NCBI GenBank assembly: GCA_004335835.1
Contig: RWJK01000270.1
Location: 22,677 to 86,676 of the forward strand
Length of the DNA stretch: 64,000 nucleotides
Source: Scenedesmus sp. ARA3
Lineage: Eukaryota > Chlorophyta > Chlorophyceae > Sphaeropleales > Scenedesmaceae
Reading direction: 5' to 3'
Shown one piece after another: positions 1-13,065 of this stretch; the first letter of the stretch is position 1, and every line of letters begins with the position of its first letter. The notes beneath the pieces were generated by a model. It saw only the letters and a program-made list of their open reading frames with translations, made no database searches and was not told the DNA's origin. The translations under genes and the position numbers were made by a program.

Positions 1-124
1 AGCTGCCGTGGCTGCAGCTGCTGCCGCCCCTGTTGCTGCTGCTGCTGCCGCCGCCGCCGCTGTTGGCGCCGCTGCTGCTGCTGTTGCCGCTGCTGCTGCT
101 GCTGTTGCCGCTGCTGCTGCGCAC

Positions 125-1021
125 CTGTCCCTCAAAGTCTCCCAGGTCCTTGTACATCTGCATCAGCTTCATCGTCTGCTCAGTGGACTCCTTGGCAGAC
201 TGCCACTCGCCAACAATGTTGGGGGCAGTCTTGGAGCCCTGCACCACACCAACACCGCAGTAACACAGCAATTGCTGATCAGCGGTGCTGCACGATGGCC
301 AAGCCGCTTGCTGCTGTGTGCCTTTACCGCTGCTTGTGCGCTGACACAGGACGTTGCTGCTTGCTAGCCTCAACGTGACCATCTGGCCACCCAGGCAGCT
401 TACTGCAGCTGCATGAAGCCACAACAGCTTGCACTGCTGATGGCTGTGACAATAACACATGGTGCTTGCAAACAGCAAACTGCGCCATGCCGCTGCAACA
501 GCAATGCGCTCCAGTCAACGCACAGTCTGCGCAGGGACCCTGTCGCCAGTGCTGCAGCTACTGCGCTTGCTGCGCCACTGCACGGACAGCTGCTGGATGC
601 CAGGACCAGCAGGAACGAACACATGCACATGTTCTGTTGGTTCCTGCAAGCTGCTGACCTTGGAACCGCCTGCAACATCCTCGCTGAACTCCACAGAGAT
701 GGGAGAGAAGTAGTGCCTGGTCTGAGCCAGCAGCAGCGCAGACGCCTCCTGCCCCTGCATAAAACGGCGTATTCTAACGATAGGTACAACTGTGCGCCTT
801 GCCCCCGTGCTGATTGCCACAGATCGCCCTCATCTCTCTGCACTGTTGCTGTGAGCAGGGGTACTGCAGCTCTGGTGCCAGGTGCGACTTGCACTGTAGC
901 GTCCACTGTATAAAGAACCGTACGTATATGCGAGATCTGGCTCTAGCTCCTGTTCGGCCTTGCTTTGGAAGTGGCTGTCACGCACCTGGTTAGAGGCACG
1001 GAGAGCTGCTGCGCGCAGCAT
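125..1021 (-). CDS. 5' part of an unrecognised gene, possibly organelle-targeted (partial)
   Basis: Tentative model read on the minus strand: exons 1021-986, 754-659 and 238-125, continuing past the left edge of the window. All three exons are whole codons, and the acceptors (TGCAG) and the first and third donors (CAG/GTGCGT, CAG/GTGCGC) look normal. The donor at 658 (GTCAGC) is weaker, and an alternative GT lies about 18 bases earlier. The first exon gives MLRAAALRASNQ, Arg/Ala-rich like a mitochondrial or plastid presequence. Later exons contain TRHYFSPISVEF and NIVGEWQSAK, followed by a helix-like stretch rich in Met, Lys and Glu. I do not recognise the family. The sequence at 1-124 could be a CAG-rich intron or a continued Ser/Gly/Asn-rich coding stretch. 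The gene is divergent from SCC2, with 403 bp between the start codons. Confidence 0.4.
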
Positions 1022-1424
1022 GGTGTTCCTGAGGCTACTTCAAATGATACAGCTTATGATAAATCCGCCTGCTGTCTGGATGGCTGCCGCTGGCGGGCCA
1101 GCCAAATAGTTTACTCGATCTTGCTGCACACACCAGCAGTCCGCAGTGATGACGCAGCTGCTGGGCTCACACGTCCCTTTTCTAGCAACAACAAATTCAG
1201 GGGAACTGAGATCGGGCAGCACCGCAGCGAAGGGTGCCGGGGTGTTACTTGCCCTGCGACATAAGGGTCTATCCCTGGTCTGAATTTTCAATTGCAGGGC
1301 GTCTTTCGTGTTTGACTACTTCTTCAGGACAAAATCAAGGCGATTGGAATGCTTACACACAGCACACGTGCTTCCTGCAATGTAGACATTTCAAACAGTG
1401 TGCTGCTGCTCAGTTGGGTGCAAC
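1022..1424. promoter_or_regulatory. Divergent intergenic region between the left-edge gene and SCC2
   Basis: 403 bp separate the two putative start codons on opposite strands, so this interval must hold both 5' UTRs and both promoters. I see no clear TATA box and no convincing ORF. Confidence 0.35.
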
Positions 1425-4400
1425 ATGTTTGATGCTGCTGGCTTTCAGATGCCACAGGCTCGCCTACCGACTATAGTAACGTCTGAAATCAATGGTCTGC
1501 CGTTCCCACTACCTGCTGAACCCGGACAGGCTGCCAACACCTCAAACAGTTTAGTTCCCAGTGCTGCTGTGCTTACAGCAGTAGGAGCAGCACTGCTCAA
1601 CGCTGATATACGCCATGTGTAAGTGCATGGAAGCACTCTGCGTAAGACCAGACGTGTTCCTAGGCAGTTTGTGACCAACCTGGTCATGCTTGCAGGAGAC
1701 CGAGGCTGCCCCCGCCCAGCTTCGTTGCGAGCCCGGGATCGCTAGAGCAAGCCGTGTTACACATCAACCAGCATGCGTTTTCGTATGCAGCACGTGAGTG
1801 CAGAGCTTGCTGTGGGCTGTAGTTCGCGCTGCTCGCCAAGGTTCGTGCTGTGACAGTTCAATCTCAATGTTTGTTATGGTAATCGCTGTTGCCTGCTGAA
1901 GTATGCCACTGTTTGCTTCTGCAGACCCCCACCCCCCTGCTGATGTACAGCAGGCAGCAGGGCAGCAGCAAGGGCGTCAGAAGCAGCAAGTACAACCGCC
2001 CCAGCAGCAGCTGCTGCAGCAGCACGCAGCTGTTGAGCCTGGCAAGGCATCAGGGACGGCACGGTTGCTGCCTGATGCTGAGAAGCAGGTGAACGTAGTG
2101 TCAATTATTCTGCAGCAGCTGTTCACAGTCACAGGCTGAGTTTCCTGCAAGCAAACAGGCACCTCTGCAGCAGCGCAAGGCGCGTCACCTGGCGCACTTG
2201 CAGGAACAATGCCCTGAATCCTGTCGCCCACTGCTGCTGTCGTACCTGCAATGGTTCGTGCCTGCAGGTGTCTGCAGCCAAGCGGCGCAAGAAGGCAGCT
2301 GTGACAGCTGATGAGGAGTTTGTGGGGAGGGTGATGGATGCGCAGCAGGTTGCAGGTGAGAGGGCAGCATGTAAAGGGCGCCATGTACGCCACATGGCAG
2401 GTGTACAGCTTGCTTTGGAAAGTGGACACTCACCAAATGGCCTGTGTCAGCACAAGATGCACACAAGCCGTGTATGCTTGCACACTTGAAGCAGCTGCTC
2501 TGATTCACAACTCGCCCTGGCCAACTCTCAGGCCAACGTCGACTTCTGTCTATGTCTCGCTGTTGTTCTACAGCTGGTGTTGCTGCTGATATCAGCAGCT
2601 TCCTAAGCAAGGCAGCAGACCTGCAAGCAGCACATGCAGCCAGCCTAGCAGCGGGCAGCAGCAGCGCGGAGGAAGGAGAGGATGAGCAAAAGCAGCAGCC
2701 CAAGAAGCGGAGAGGAGCCAAGGCAGCAAAGCGAGCAGCGCGAGATGGGAAGCTGTCGCAGCCGTTCTTGCCAGCAGCTATGCTTGCGGAGCTGCAGGCT
2801 AGCCTGTCCAATGCCAAGCAGGCAGGCGTGACCAGCCAGCTGGATGAGGAGCAGCTGCGGCAGCTGCTGAGGGCACTGCTGGGTCATGTGCAGTTGGGCA
2901 TTGACCTGCCACTAGACGAGCATGACGTGGTGGGTAAAGATTAGCAGCCGGATTGGCGCAATTTAGTAAATGCAAGAAATATAGCATGCAATGCACGTGA
3001 GGGGTGTATGTTTGGCATCTTCTGTATGTGTGGTTGTGTGCAGCAGCTCTCCTGCAAGCAACGGCAGCATCTGTATGGTCCAGCTGAGCCACCTGTCTGC
3101 AACTGCTTTTGCAGGCGAGCAGCGCCACCAGCAAGGCCGTGGCAGCGTCCCTGGAGGCAGCCTGCTGCTGCCTGCAGGTGCTGGCAGCGCCTGGCCTAGC
3201 CAACAGCCTGTACATGGAGGAGCTGGTGACAGCAACGGTGCAGCTCGCCAAGTCGCAGCTGCAGTACAACGTGCTGGCGTTCCATGACGCGCAGTACACG
3301 CGGCTGTACCGGCCAGCATCAGCAGGTGTGTTGTCTGCATGTCAGCTTGATTTGCATGTCCTGCACCAGGATTTGTGGTCCACAGGACTGTGCTGGTACT
3401 GGCTCCTTCTTCTTGGCTGCATCCCCGCCATTACATGAAGCTGCCTGTGCTATCACGCTTTGCAGATGATGCTGCGCAGCAAGGCACAGGCAAGAAGAAG
3501 GCCAAGGCAGAGGCTGCTGGCAGGTGAGGCTGGTGTTTATAGGCCGTTTTGCTTGCAGGAACCTTCAGCATCAGCTGGCACGTGGCATGCATTGCAGGAA
3601 CAGCTGCAGGAGAGGTCCAATGTAACCAGGCACTAGTTACTGGCTGTGTGGAAGCGAGCCTGTTATGCAAGCTATGCGCGCCCTGTCGAATTGGCCCCTT
3701 CGCGCTGTGCAGCGTATTCAATACTCATGCATGGCGCTGGAGTCGTGTTGTTGACTGCTGCTTCCTGGTGCTTCTGTCCTGCATTGCACAGGGTGCCACA
3801 AGTTGTGGGTGATGTCAGGGCGAAGCTGGAGCTGATGCTGTCCCTGCTGGCACAGGTGGGCGGCAGCAGCAGCATGCTGTTGCTTGCGCCAGCTGGCTCA
3901 CATTGCATCATGCACAATCCAAAGTGCTTTACTTCCTGCAAACAAGCTCTCCCGGCTGTGCCTTTAGGATCTGAAAGCAACAGGCGTTGTTGGACTGTCT
4001 CTCCTGCAGGTGGTTGACCGTGTGCTGCTTCAGGTGGAGCTGCTGCTGCCACTGGTGCGCGTGAGCCTGACGTGCATGTCAGTGGACCACCTGCAGCTGC
4101 TGCAGGCAGAGGCAATTGGTGAGCACCGCTCTAAGCACGCGGTTATCGCCTGTACCAAGCAGCTCTTGTCTGCAAAGGTGCATAATGGCAGTTCACCTGA
4201 CTTTCTTGCACCTCTGCTTGTGTTCTATGTCCGCCATCTCTTGCACATGCCAGCCGCACGCTTTCTTTGATGAATCACCCGCTTCTGGTGCCTGCACTTG
4301 CGCATGCCTTTCTGTTGCCCCTGCTGCAGCGCTGGCTGTGTCGGTGTTCCGCGCCTACCCGCAGCAGCGCGGCTCGCTCATGGACGAGGTGCTGACCACA

Positions 4401-7400
4401 GTGGTGTCCAACATCAGCCTGCTGGGCAGCAGGGGCCCGCCGCGCCTGTACGAGGCAACAGATGCAGCGCAGAAGCCACTGCCCATCATGATGGCTTCAG
4501 CGCTCGTGATGCAGCTGGTGCAGGTGGGCTGATACGCGTTGACTACTGCTGCTTGTGTTTGTGGCGTTCGCGTGATGTTGTGGGTTTTTGCAAGCCATCG
4601 TTCTGCTCCTGCAAGCCATCGTGGTGCTCCCTTGTTCCGCTCCTGCAAGCCATCGTTCCGGTCCTGCAAGCCATCGTGCTGCTCCCATGTTCCGCTCCTG
4701 CAAGCCATCGTTCCGCTCCTGCAAGCCATCGTGCTGCTCCCATGTTCCGCTCCTGCACACCATCGTGCTGCTCCTGCAAGTCATTGTGATGCTTCGCAAG
4801 CTGTTATGCTGCTCCTTGTTCTGCTGCTGCAAGCCATCTGCTGCTCCTTTGTGCTGCTCCTGCAAGCCATCGTGCTTTGCAATCAGTTGGTATGTCGCTC
4901 CATGCTGTGTGCTGTTCCGTGTCGATCCGCTGCAGGCCTCCGCACAGCTGCCAGCCATGGACGCAGACGTGGAGGCCATCCAGTCAGCCTTCAAGCTGGC
5001 CTGCGGCTACTGTGACCTGTTCTGGCACGGCGTGTTTGCGCGGCTGCCTGCAGCCAAGGCAGCCAAGAGCGACGGCGCAGCAGACTTCAAGGCAGTGATG
5101 GAGGCGCTGCTGGCAGGTGGGGCTGCAGCAGAGGGCGTGTGCTGCTGTTGACCTATGCTTGCAGGAACTGCCTGTGCTTGCAGGAATTGCTTGGGGTGTG
5201 CAGCTGCTGCCAGTGTTATTCTTGCATCGGCACCGCACAGTGAATACACATCCTGTTGCACTGCCTGCCACACTTCAGTTTATTTGCTGAGAACATAGCG
5301 CATGCAGCAAGTTGGGATAACCTTGCACCGTCTGCGTACTGACTTCACTTCATTTGCCGCTGCTGCTGCTGTCCTGCCAGACCTGCTGGCTGTGCAGATG
5401 CTGCCAGAGTGGCCTGTCGCCACCATCCTGCTGCGCCGCTTCCTCAAGATTCTGTACAGCGAGCACGGCCTGAAGCACAAGGACACGGCTGTGAAGCTGG
5501 CTGCAGTGGAGTTCACGGGTGTGCTGGCAGCGCGGCTGTGCTGCGAGGTCCTGCAAGCTGAGAAGGAGGCAGAGGAGGTGCAGGCGCTGCTGGAGGCAGC
5601 TGAGGCGGCGGCAGGTGCGCTGTGGTGGGGATGGGCGTGGCTTTGGTGTTGCGGTTGGATGTGATTGGGGTGTAGCGGGGTATTTTGGTGACTTGCGGCA
5701 GAGATCACCATGCTGCGATGTCTCAAGGTGCTGTTCAGTGGAGGAAACACTATGCTTGTTACAGTGCTTGCACAGCGCTCTCAGCAGACTGCGCCACACA
5801 TAGCCAAACATTCACCATGCCCAGCTTGCACATACCCTAACTACAGTTGTGTGTTGTGGTTTCTTGTTTGCTGTGCAGACCCAGCTCGGATTCTAGAAGG
5901 CAGCCGGCAAGAGCAGGTGTTTAACTGCTTGCTGTTGGATTACCTTGCAGCAGCACCCGGCGGCAGCACCGGCAGCACCGGCAGCAGTGGGGCTGCAGCG
6001 GCTCGGCGCTTTGTGTGCAGCCGCATGCTGCATGATGCCATCTTCTTCACGAGCAGGCACTCTGACAACACGCGCCTGGATAAGGACGCGCTGTCGCTGC
6101 TGCTGGTGCAGCACAGGCAGCTGCAGGACAGCAGCCACCTCGTACTAGGTGGGTAGGATGGAGCAAAGTGGCTAGCTTGCGACGAGTGCACAAGATTTGC
6201 TCCTTTCCTGCAAGCAATCCGCGCCCTGCGTGTGTGCAGTACAAGGAGCTGCCGCAGCTTACGTGATGCTTATGCCAAAGCACACTCACCACGTCATGCT
6301 CCAGCAATGCCCGCATGCAGTGCACAGAAGTCCACGTGTTTATACTGTTGTTTGCTCATGGCCTTGTGCCTGCAGGCCCTGGCATGGCTGAGCTGCAGCT
6401 GCAGCGCAGCCAGCTGGTGTCGCTGGTGCGCTGGTGGGTGGTGCAAGGGCCGCTGGGAGCGGGCCGCGCAACACTTATCAAGTGGCTGGTGGAGGTCGGC
6501 AGCAGGCAGGGGCCAGACCCAAACCCAGCCACGGTGAGGATACGGCAGCACTCTTGCAAGTTTGAGCTGCGTGGACACTTCATCGCTTGCTAGAGCAGCC
6601 CTGTACTCTGCTCCTGCTCCGGCTCTGGGCTGCTGCTTACGACTGCCGCCTGCCAATCAGCGCCCGGAACCATGCAGATTCTGCTCGTCATTTCAGGTGC
6701 ACGTATGCGCTGCTCTCAATGCTGCTCCTGACTTTCCTCTCCTGCAGGTGCGAACCAAGGTGTTCAAGTGCCTGGGCTGCGTGGTGGAGGCTGAGTCGCG
6801 TGTGCTGAGCCTGCCTGACGTGGCGGCTGCGGTGCGTGCTGCGCTGGATGATGACAGCGTGGCGGTGCGCGAGGCAACGCTGGAGCTGCTGGCCAAGCTC
6901 ATCTCCACCAACCCTGCGCTTGCCGGGGAGTACTTTGACGTGCTCGTCACTGCGTCACATGTGAGTGTGTGTCTGATAGAGCCAGTGGCAAGGGGTAGAG
7001 CGGTGTGGTGCTTGCCTGCAACGCAGTCTCTGGCGCTGGGTGGGCGTGAAATCAATGGCCAAAGGGGGCTGCCAGGGCTAGCTGGGGCATCGATGATGCG
7101 GGCGTGCCAGCGTGTGTCGTGTTGCTGGTGCACCGTTGCTCAAAGACACAACCAGGCACAGCGAACGGGTGTGCCCGGCTGAAATGTGCAGTCCAAAAAC
7201 ATGGCTTTGTCAGCATGTGTGTGCGTCTCGGCCCACACCACCATTGCTTTGGTGCCTTTCTGCTGTCCTGCAGGATGCGGGCGTGTCAGTGCGCAAGCGC
7301 GCCATCCGCTCGCTGTGGGACTGCTGCACCTGCCCAGGCTTCAACCGCGCCGCAGAGGCTGTGGTGGCTGTGCTGCAGCGCGCCGGGGACAGCGAGGAGT

Positions 7401-10400
7401 CGATGCGGGGCCTGGTCACCAAGATCTGCGGCGAGATGTGGTTCCTGGAGGGCAGCAGCTTCGCAGGTGGGAGGGAGTTTGAGTGCTGCGCTGTGCTGTC
7501 GCATGGACAAGTGGCCAGGCAAGCTTGTTTGTGCTTGCAGTAATGCTGTTGTTTGGGGTGCGCTATTTCTGCAGTGTGTGTACAGCTAGGGCATCAGCTT
7601 ACTGTACCACGCATGGCTCAGCATCTGCTGCCGCCGTTGTGGCCGACTAGCGTTGTGTTCTGCCGGGCCGCACCTGATATCCACAGGCCTGTCAGATGGA
7701 GCCACGGGCAGCACCAATGCCAGCACCACTGCCGGCACTGAGGCACACGCCGTGCGCACAGCTGCTGTGCGAGCCAGGGAGCTGGCGGACGTGTCGCTCA
7801 AGGTGTATGAGGCAGGCGGCAAGGCCATCCATGTGCCACTTTCTGCAGACCACCCGCTTGTGGTCATCCTGAAAGAAGTGCTAGGCACAGGCAGCAGCAG
7901 CGGTGCTGCTGCAGGTGGCGCTGCTGCCAAGGAGCTGGCTGTGCTGCGTGCTGGCGCAAGGGAGGTGGCAGACGCGCTGCTTACCGGCGTCCTGCAGCAG
8001 CAGGTGAGAGGCGTGCGCCTCCATGCTGTGGTCAGCCAGCTGTAGAGCCTTGTGTGCTTGTCATGGACACAGCTGCCGTTGGAATACTCAAAAGGCAAGC
8101 TTTGTTGGCTTGAGCAGCATGCGATACTACGTGCTGGTTTTATTGGCTTGATCTGTTGATGTAACATCATAATGTGCTCGTACGTGCAGGAACAAGAAGA
8201 TGGTGTGGGCGGCTGCGGCCAGTTCCCCTACCTGCTGGCGCTGCACGCACTGTGTGCAGCTGATGCCAGCCTGGCCACGCCCAAGGCTGACCCGCAGCGC
8301 TTTGTGCGCTGCCTGGCGCCGTACATCTCTGCTGCAGTCGTTCAGCAGGGCATCCTGGCAAGGTCAAACTCAGGTGAGGAAGGGTGGCAGCAGCAGGCAC
8401 ATTACACAGAGTTGCAGGTAACACCCTTTGTAACAGCACGATGCGACCTAATTTGTATGCACATTGCCAGAAGGGGCCCCCGCCACCATGGCTGCAGCAG
8501 GTACAGCACTGATAGGAATCGCAAGTGACTGGTGGCGTCCACTAGCCTTGTGGTGTATGTCATGATCTTGCTGGGTGTTGCTTGCATGCAGCATGTGCAG
8601 GCGCGCAAAGTGATGTGGTAATTGGTTTTCCGGTGTCACGCGTCAATTGTAATGTGCTGCCCCTGCTGCTGCCACGTGTTGTTGCAGGCGCCACAAGCGG
8701 TGACGCTGCAAAGCGTGCTGCTGCCAATGAGGACGCCTCACGCCGCGCCGCAGAGGAGTGCCTGTGCCTGCTGGCCGTGCTGCGTGCGCTGCTGCTGAGT
8801 CTGGGTGCTTTTGAGCAGGAGGTGATGCAGCAGATGGCAAGCGACCTCAAGGTGCTCATCAACAAGCAGCGCTACCTGCAGGTGGGTGGCAGGGCACGCA
8901 GCGTGCTGTGCTGGCAGAAAAGCCACACTGCTGGTGTCACAGATTGACGGTTACTGTGGCCTTTGTGTACCTGCTCTGCCTACTCAGCTGTCTCTCAACC
9001 TTCTTGATGCCAGCAAGTAGATGCGTGCAATGGTACAAAAGCACAAGATCTGTTGTTTGTATGTTGACTTTGCTGTGTGCCGCACATTGCTGCCTGCCAC
9101 AGTTACTGGCAGCTGGCTGCGAGCTGCTGTGCACGCTGGCCCCGCTGTACCCGCCAGCTGCTGTTGACATCTCCCAGATGGCCACCAAGTGCTACAGCCT
9201 GGCATCAGGAGCTCTGCAGCAGCCGCTGCAGACGCTCACCCCCAACAGTCCCTCAGCCATGCACGTGGCACCAAAGTGAGTGCTGAGCAAGAATGTGGAG
9301 CTGATGCATGCGCTGCTGCTATGTGCTGGCTGTGGCTTGCTGCTGACTTCTGTGGTATGCCAACATGCTGTGATGCAATGAGGCTGAGCATGTGTATACT
9401 GCTGCTGCTGCTGCTGCTGCTGCAGGTTGCTGTTCATCCTGGGGCAGCTGTGCAAGCATGGTGCTGCCGTGTTGGATGCCGCAGCAGAAGAAACGCCAGG
9501 CATGGTCAGCTGTGCAGAGTGCCTGGAGCTGTGTGTCGCGTGAGTAGCTGCAGCACAACACTGCATAGAACGGCAGAGCGCAACAGCATGATGACATCCA
9601 TCCCACTCACCTCGTGCAGTAGCTCCTCGTGGCACATGCATAACCTGGGTGCGTGTTGAACACATTTGCACAAGCTGCAGAAGCATCTTGATAGCTTGCT
9701 AAAATCACATTGACATGTGTTGCTGCCCTTGCCGCAATGCGCTTCTTACCATTGCTTCTGCTGCAGGCTTTGGTACCGCCCCGACATGCCCAACTCGCCT
9801 GTCGGGCAGCGCATCCGGGATGCGTCACTGCAGGCCATGGGCCAGATCGTCATAGGCAAGCCGGCGCTGATGCTGCAGCCGCTGCAGCTGCACCTGCTGT
9901 CAGATCAGCACGACGCAGCGGCAGACGCTGCAGCAGCCAACAGGGTCAGCGACAGGGGGAGCCCTAACCACTCTGGCGGAGAGGAAGTAGCACCAGCAGC
10001 GGCAGATGCGGCTGAGCAGCAGCGGCTGCCTGGCGTTGCGCGCTGCGCTGCAGAGGTGTATGTGGCTGCCCTGGCTGGCAGCCACTCTGTGGGCATCAAG
10101 ACGCGCGTGCTGACAAACCTGGTGGAGCTGCTTCGGTGAGCTAGCTTTAGTACGCCTGCTGCGTGTACGCCTGCTGCGTGCCGGCGGGGTTCATGCACCA
10201 CAGGGGTTGTGTGTTTGGGTTGACGGCCCAATGTATGGGTCGCCCTGATGTCACCGTTAGGCTGGTTTCAGGGCTTGCAACTTCTGGCATCTAGCACCTG
10301 AGCTTTTTACAGGCAATCCAGCACTCACGCTTGCTCACATCTTGTTTCCAACAGTCGATGTGACATGTGTATCTTGCTGTGCGGTGCTTTCTGCTGCTGC

Positions 10401-13065
10401 TGCTGCTGCTGCTGCCCTGCAGGAGTGAGGAGGCTGCGCTGGAGACACGCCAGGCAGAGGATGTGGCAGCCAGCAGCTCCGCGCGTCTGGCCAGCACTAA
10501 GTCCATTGAGGCGAGGGCCCCACTGGCTAGGGTCAACGGCCAAACAGACACAGCGCTGGGCACCAGCATCGTGCAGCGCGTGTGGAAGGATGTGGTGCGG
10601 CTGGCAACAGCCACAGGCGCAGCTGGCAGCGGCAGTGCGGCATGTGCCACGCCTGGCGGCGGCGCGCAGGCTGCTGCAGACGCTGCAGTGATGCGGCGCA
10701 GGGCGCTGGATGTGATCGAGGTGGGTGGGCAGAAAACATGTGTTGTGGTTCAGAAGCGTTAGCAGGTAGCTTGTTGTGCTGTGCCTATCAGCCAGGTGAC
10801 AGCTGCCAAAGGGCTGAGTGGGTCCGCAATCTGGGGGGCACGCTAGGTTACATTTATTGCGAACATGGATGTATCTGGCGTAAAACTGATGCAACTCACA
10901 CCTTCTGTTGACCTGCTGATGCATCAAGTCCCTTGTTTGCTGCCCTGCTGCTGTTGCTGCTGCTACACACCGTGCCCAGGTGGTGCTGCGCTGCGGCCTG
11001 ATGGGGCCGTGGGATGCTGGCGCCCCTCTGGTGGCACAGCTGACCGATGATGTGCCAGAGACGCGCGCCGCAGCACTCAAGGTGAGCGGCAGCAGTGGCA
11101 GCAGCAGCAACAGCAGGCTGCGCGAGGCAAATGTCCGCCATGCATGCTGGCAGTACACCTCGCAAATGTCCGCAGGACACAGCACGCAAAAGCAATGGCG
11201 GCAGCCTCCACACTATATCACAGGCACAGCTGCTGCTGATCTGCTGGCTTGCACTATATTAAATTATTCACCCTGTGGCTCCTGCTTGCCCTGATGCACG
11301 CCCCCACAGGTGCTGCAGATGGCCTGCCAGAAGTATAACGAGTACATCACCAACCTGCTGGCACCTGGCGTGGCTGCTGCCTACCACTTCCAGCGTGGGC
11401 TGTGGAATGCAAAGCACCGCGGCCAGCCCCTGCCAAGAAGTGAGCAAGCACTTGTGTCAGCATAGTGTTGACCGGGGCATGCTCAGGCGTTGTGCGGATG
11501 AGCACTCCATGCTGCAGGTTGGATGCGTGTCTGCATGGTGTTACTAGCTAGTGCTCTGGCTATAGCCAGAATGCATGTGCTTTACGAACCAACCCATCCA
11601 GTGTTATCTTACCATTCCACCATCCTAAACCCAAAGTGCCTGCTGCTACCGCACTCCACCCTGCAGGCCCCAGGCCGGAGGTGCTGGAGGGCCTGGCCTC
11701 CATGTACCAGCTGCTGGTGGCAGCAGAGTACAAGGACGCAAAAACTCGAGCACGCTTCCTAAGCAACCTGCTGAAGCCCTTTGCGCCAGCCTGCAGCCTG
11801 GCAGACGCAGAGGCAGCAGCACGCGAGGACTGCCACAAGCTGGCTTTCCTGGTCAACGTTGCGGCAGCGCTGCCGTTCCGGCGCGCGGACGAGCCGCTGC
11901 TGTTGATTCATGCAGTGAACGGGCATGTCAGCAGGCAGGCGCAGGAGGTGCTGGACTGCCTGCGGCGGCAGCTGTCTGCGCGGGGGCTGCGGGCGAAGAT
12001 GGGACTGGAAGATGATGCAGACGATGATGCAGATGCAGCAACAGCAGCAGCAGGAGGGGATGCGCAGGCAGTTGCAGCAGCAGGGGATGAGCAGGCAGCT
12101 GTGGCAGCTGCTCAGAAGCAGCAGCGGCGGCTGCAGCCGCCGTTCCCTGTGGAGCTGCTGGCGCCGCTGAAGGCGTCGCTGTGCCTGTCGATGCTGCTGG
12201 TGCTGAAGCAGTACCTGATGGCAGCATACAGTTTGTCGGACGAGCGCGTTGCTGGCTTTGAGCTCAAGGGGGCCAAGTACCAAGGCGAGGCTAAGGCGCT
12301 GGCCAGCAGGGACAAGCGGCTGCCTGAGTTCAGCCTGGGCGTGGTCAATTTGCGGGCGCTGGGGGATGCCACAGGGGAGCTGCTGGTGGAGGCGTTCAAG
12401 ACCTTCCGGGGGCTGCTGGACAATGACGCAGCAAACTACAGGTGGGGAGTGCAGAAGCAGCAGGTGGCCAGCAAGGTGTGTTGCTTGTTTTTGCGTGGCA
12501 AGGGCTCGGTCTGTGCATCATATGGCCGTATGTGCGCTCTGAAGGCGAGGTGGAGTGTGGTGGTGTGCCTGCGGCAGCTGCTCTTGCCTCCCTCAACTGT
12601 GATACGCTGCGTTCTGCAACAGTTCAAGTTGATGAAGTAACTGTCGCCATTTGGTTTGTGCTATCTAACCACATGTCTGTACAATGCTGGCTGCTCTGCA
12701 GGGAGGTGTCTGTGCTGGCAGCGCTGGAGGAGCATGAGGGTGATGAGGCAGCAGCAGCAGCAGGTGGCGCGGCAGCAGCAGCAGCGCACCACGCAGGCGA
12801 TGCCAGCCATGCAGGGCTAGTGGTGTACACTGTGGACAAGAAAGCAGCCAAGGCGCGCACAGCGAAGGGCAGCGCAGGCCGCGGCGCAGCTAGCACAGGT
12901 GGCAAGCGCGGCGGCAGGGGTGGCAGCACTGGAGGGAGAGGCCGCGGCAGGGGCGGCAGCACTGGCAGGGGCAAGGGGCGCAAGCGCCGCAAGGGTAGCG
13001 ACAGTGACACGGAGGATGAGAGTGACGAGGAATGGGGCGCGGCGCCTAAAAAAGAGCTGTTCTAG
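1425..13065 (+). CDS. SCC2: SCC2/NIPBL-type sister chromatid cohesion protein (cohesin loader)
   Basis: Loads cohesin onto chromatin together with SCC4/MAU2. Exons: 1425-1618, 1696-1793, 1925-2088, 2268-2355, 2574-2929, 3115-3325, 3466-3523, 3792-3855, 4010-4118, 4330-4523, 4936-5116, 5381-5614, 5879-6148, 6376-6533, 6748-6960, 7274-7466, 7687-8003, 8190-8373, 8688-8881, 9103-9275, 9426-9539, 9767-10135, 10423-10720, 10980-11081, 11310-11439, 11667-12441, 12702-13065. All phases close, giving 1934 aa, similar to plant SCC2. The hallmark HEAT block is at about residues 794-928 (VFKCLGCVVEAESRVL, then SVRKRAIRSLWD). SCC2-like motifs LLFILGQLCKHG, FRRADEPLLLIHAVN and LSMLLVLKQYLMAAYSLSD follow towards the C-terminus. 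The N-terminal third is Gln/Ala/Lys-rich and the C-terminal 110 residues are an RGG/Lys-rich then acidic tail. I saw no PHD finger, unlike land-plant SCC2. The start is the first Met of exon 1; only the N-terminus is less certain. Confidence 0.94.
4588..4884 (+). repeat. Intronic minisatellite in SCC2
   Basis: A degenerate tandem array in the intron between exons 4330-4523 and 4936-5116. The core is GCTCCTGCAAGCCATCGT (18 bp), about a dozen copies. Some copies are separated by GCTCCC(A/T)TGTTCC, which makes a higher-order unit of roughly 54 bp. Confidence 0.9.
7094..7118 (+). repeat. Exon-edge echo of SCC2 exon 16 start
   Basis: The sequence GATGCGGGCGTG-CAG-G in the intron repeats the first bases of the exon beginning at 7274 with a few mismatches, about 180 bp upstream of the real acceptor. 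Confidence 0.6.

Noticed and set aside
4588..4884. CRISPR-like array
   Set aside because: Units are contiguous and degenerate with no unique spacers, the array sits in a spliced intron of a eukaryotic gene, and no cas genes are present.
10325..11185. 286-codon minus-strand ORF
   Set aside because: Antisense to SCC2 exons 23 and 24, which have correct phases and family motifs.
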